Below, in pieces: positions 24,843 through 25,283 of a DNA stretch of 25,283 bases; position 1 is the stretch's first letter, and each line of letters starts with the position of its first letter. The translations under genes and the position numbers were made by a program. A model generated the notes under the pieces. That model did not search any database, had not been told where the DNA came from, and saw nothing but the letters and a program-made list of their open reading frames with translations. Source of the stretch: Balneolaceae bacterium (GTDB lineage: Bacteria > Bacteroidota > Rhodothermia > Balneolales > Balneolaceae); the NCBI GenBank assembly GCA_021767245.1, contig JAASTO010000013.1, forward strand, positions 1 to 25,283. The letters run 5' to 3'.

Positions 24843-25283
24843 TTATTTCAAAAACGGAAGTTTTAACTGATGCTCCTTCGCACAATCCATAGCAATATCA
24901 TACCCCGCATCGGCATGGCGCATTACACCGCTAGCCGGATCATTCCAAAGCACACGCTCCAATCGTCGGTCGGCATCTTCGGTTCCGTCACACACAATAA
25001 CGAGACCGGCATGCTGAGAGAAGCCCATACCCACTCCGCCTCCGTGGTGGAAGGAAACCCATGTTGCTCCTGAAGAAGTATTCAGTAATGCATTCAAGAT
25101 CGGCCAGTCGGAAACAGCATCAGAGCCGTCTTTCATCCCTTCGGTTTCACGGTTGGGGCTAGCTACAGAACCGGAATCTAAATGGTCACGACCAATAACC
25201 ACCGGTGCTTTCAGTTCGCCGTTTCGAACCATCTCGTTGAAAGCCAGGCCTAATTTATGACGCTGACCTAAGCCTACCCAGCA
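24843..25283 (-). CDS. hutU: urocanate hydratase, C-terminal part (runs off right edge)
   Basis: Only the last 146 codons are in the window; the frame stays open through base 25283, so the true start is outside. HutU adds water to urocanate with NAD+ as a catalytic cofactor, giving imidazolonepropionate. The visible part has CWVGLGQRHKLGLAFNEMV, VVIGRDHLDSGSVASPNRET, MKDGSDAVSDWPILNALLNT, SGATWVSFHHGGGVGMG and GVMRHADAGYDIA, which are close to invariant in urocanases. This block includes the NAD-contacting and active-site loop residues. It is the upstream gene of the hutU-hutI-ureohydrolase unit; hutH is not seen and may lie further upstream. Confidence 0.96.
   Translation of the reverse strand, partial: CWVGLGQRHKLGLAFNEMVRNGELKAPVVIGRDHLDSGSVASPNRETEGMKDGSDAVSDWPILNALLNTSSGATWVSFHHGGGVGMGFSQHAGLVIVCDGTEDADRRLERVLWNDPASGVMRHADAGYDIAMDCAKEHQLKLPFLK

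Noticed and set aside
1..25283. tRNA genes, CRISPR arrays, insertion sequences
   Set aside because: Scanning found no cloverleaf-like tRNA ends, no regularly spaced repeats and no transposase reading frame.

Overview
The window (about 44% GC by eye) looks like chromosome from the Bacteroidota/Balneolota branch of the FCB bacteria, most likely a marine or halophilic Balneolota-type organism; that placement is an inference. Four things support it. A secreted glycoside hydrolase carries a C-terminal type IX secretion (T9SS) type A sorting domain. Several gene starts are preceded by TAnnTTTG, the -7 element of the Bacteroidota primary sigma factor. Most start codons have A/T-rich upstream sequence and no clear Shine-Dalgarno. 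The gene order rplM-rpsI-rpsB-tsf-pyrH also fits. No tRNA, rRNA, CRISPR array, insertion sequence or prophage was seen.

Layout. (1) 20-2247, minus strand: queA-ispD-ispF, packed with 0-2 nt between genes (queuosine tRNA modification and two MEP isoprenoid steps). (2) 2418-8745, plus strand: a small exported Gly/Tyr-rich protein, a membrane-anchored LytR_C protein, rsfS, a D-2-hydroxyacid dehydrogenase and a 1296-residue NtrY-like polytopic histidine kinase with no response regulator beside it. (3) 8801-13169, plus strand: a MATE exporter, then a type III polyketide synthase, a class I methyltransferase and an FAD monooxygenase. The last three have the gene content and order of the Streptomyces srsABC phenolic-lipid cluster and are the best candidate for an uncharacterised system here. 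They probably make a long-chain alkylresorcinol, methylate it and hydroxylate it to a lipoquinol/quinone. (4) 13172-14323, minus strand: a GAF/HisKA_2-type sensor kinase whose stop lies 2 nt from the monooxygenase stop. (5) 14477-17188, minus strand: aconitase A with a strong terminator. (6) 17445-21045, plus strand: rplM, rpsI, a structured leader, rpsB with an extended acidic tail, tsf, a strong terminator, and pyrH. (7) 21226-22566, plus strand: a secreted GH5 endoglucanase. (8) 22573-25283, minus strand: an arginase-family protein (likely the formimidoylglutamase step), hutI and the 3' part of hutU, i.e. a histidine utilisation operon that runs off the right edge.

Most genes are housekeeping or central metabolism. 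The accessory content is the polyketide operon, the two sensor kinases, the T9SS cellulase and the unusual ureohydrolase. The most informative non-coding signals are the candidate rpsB leader with two mutually exclusive stems, the tsf terminator that contains the first ATG of the pyrH reading frame, the tandem TAnnTTTG boxes before the MATE gene, and a palindrome between hutU and hutI.
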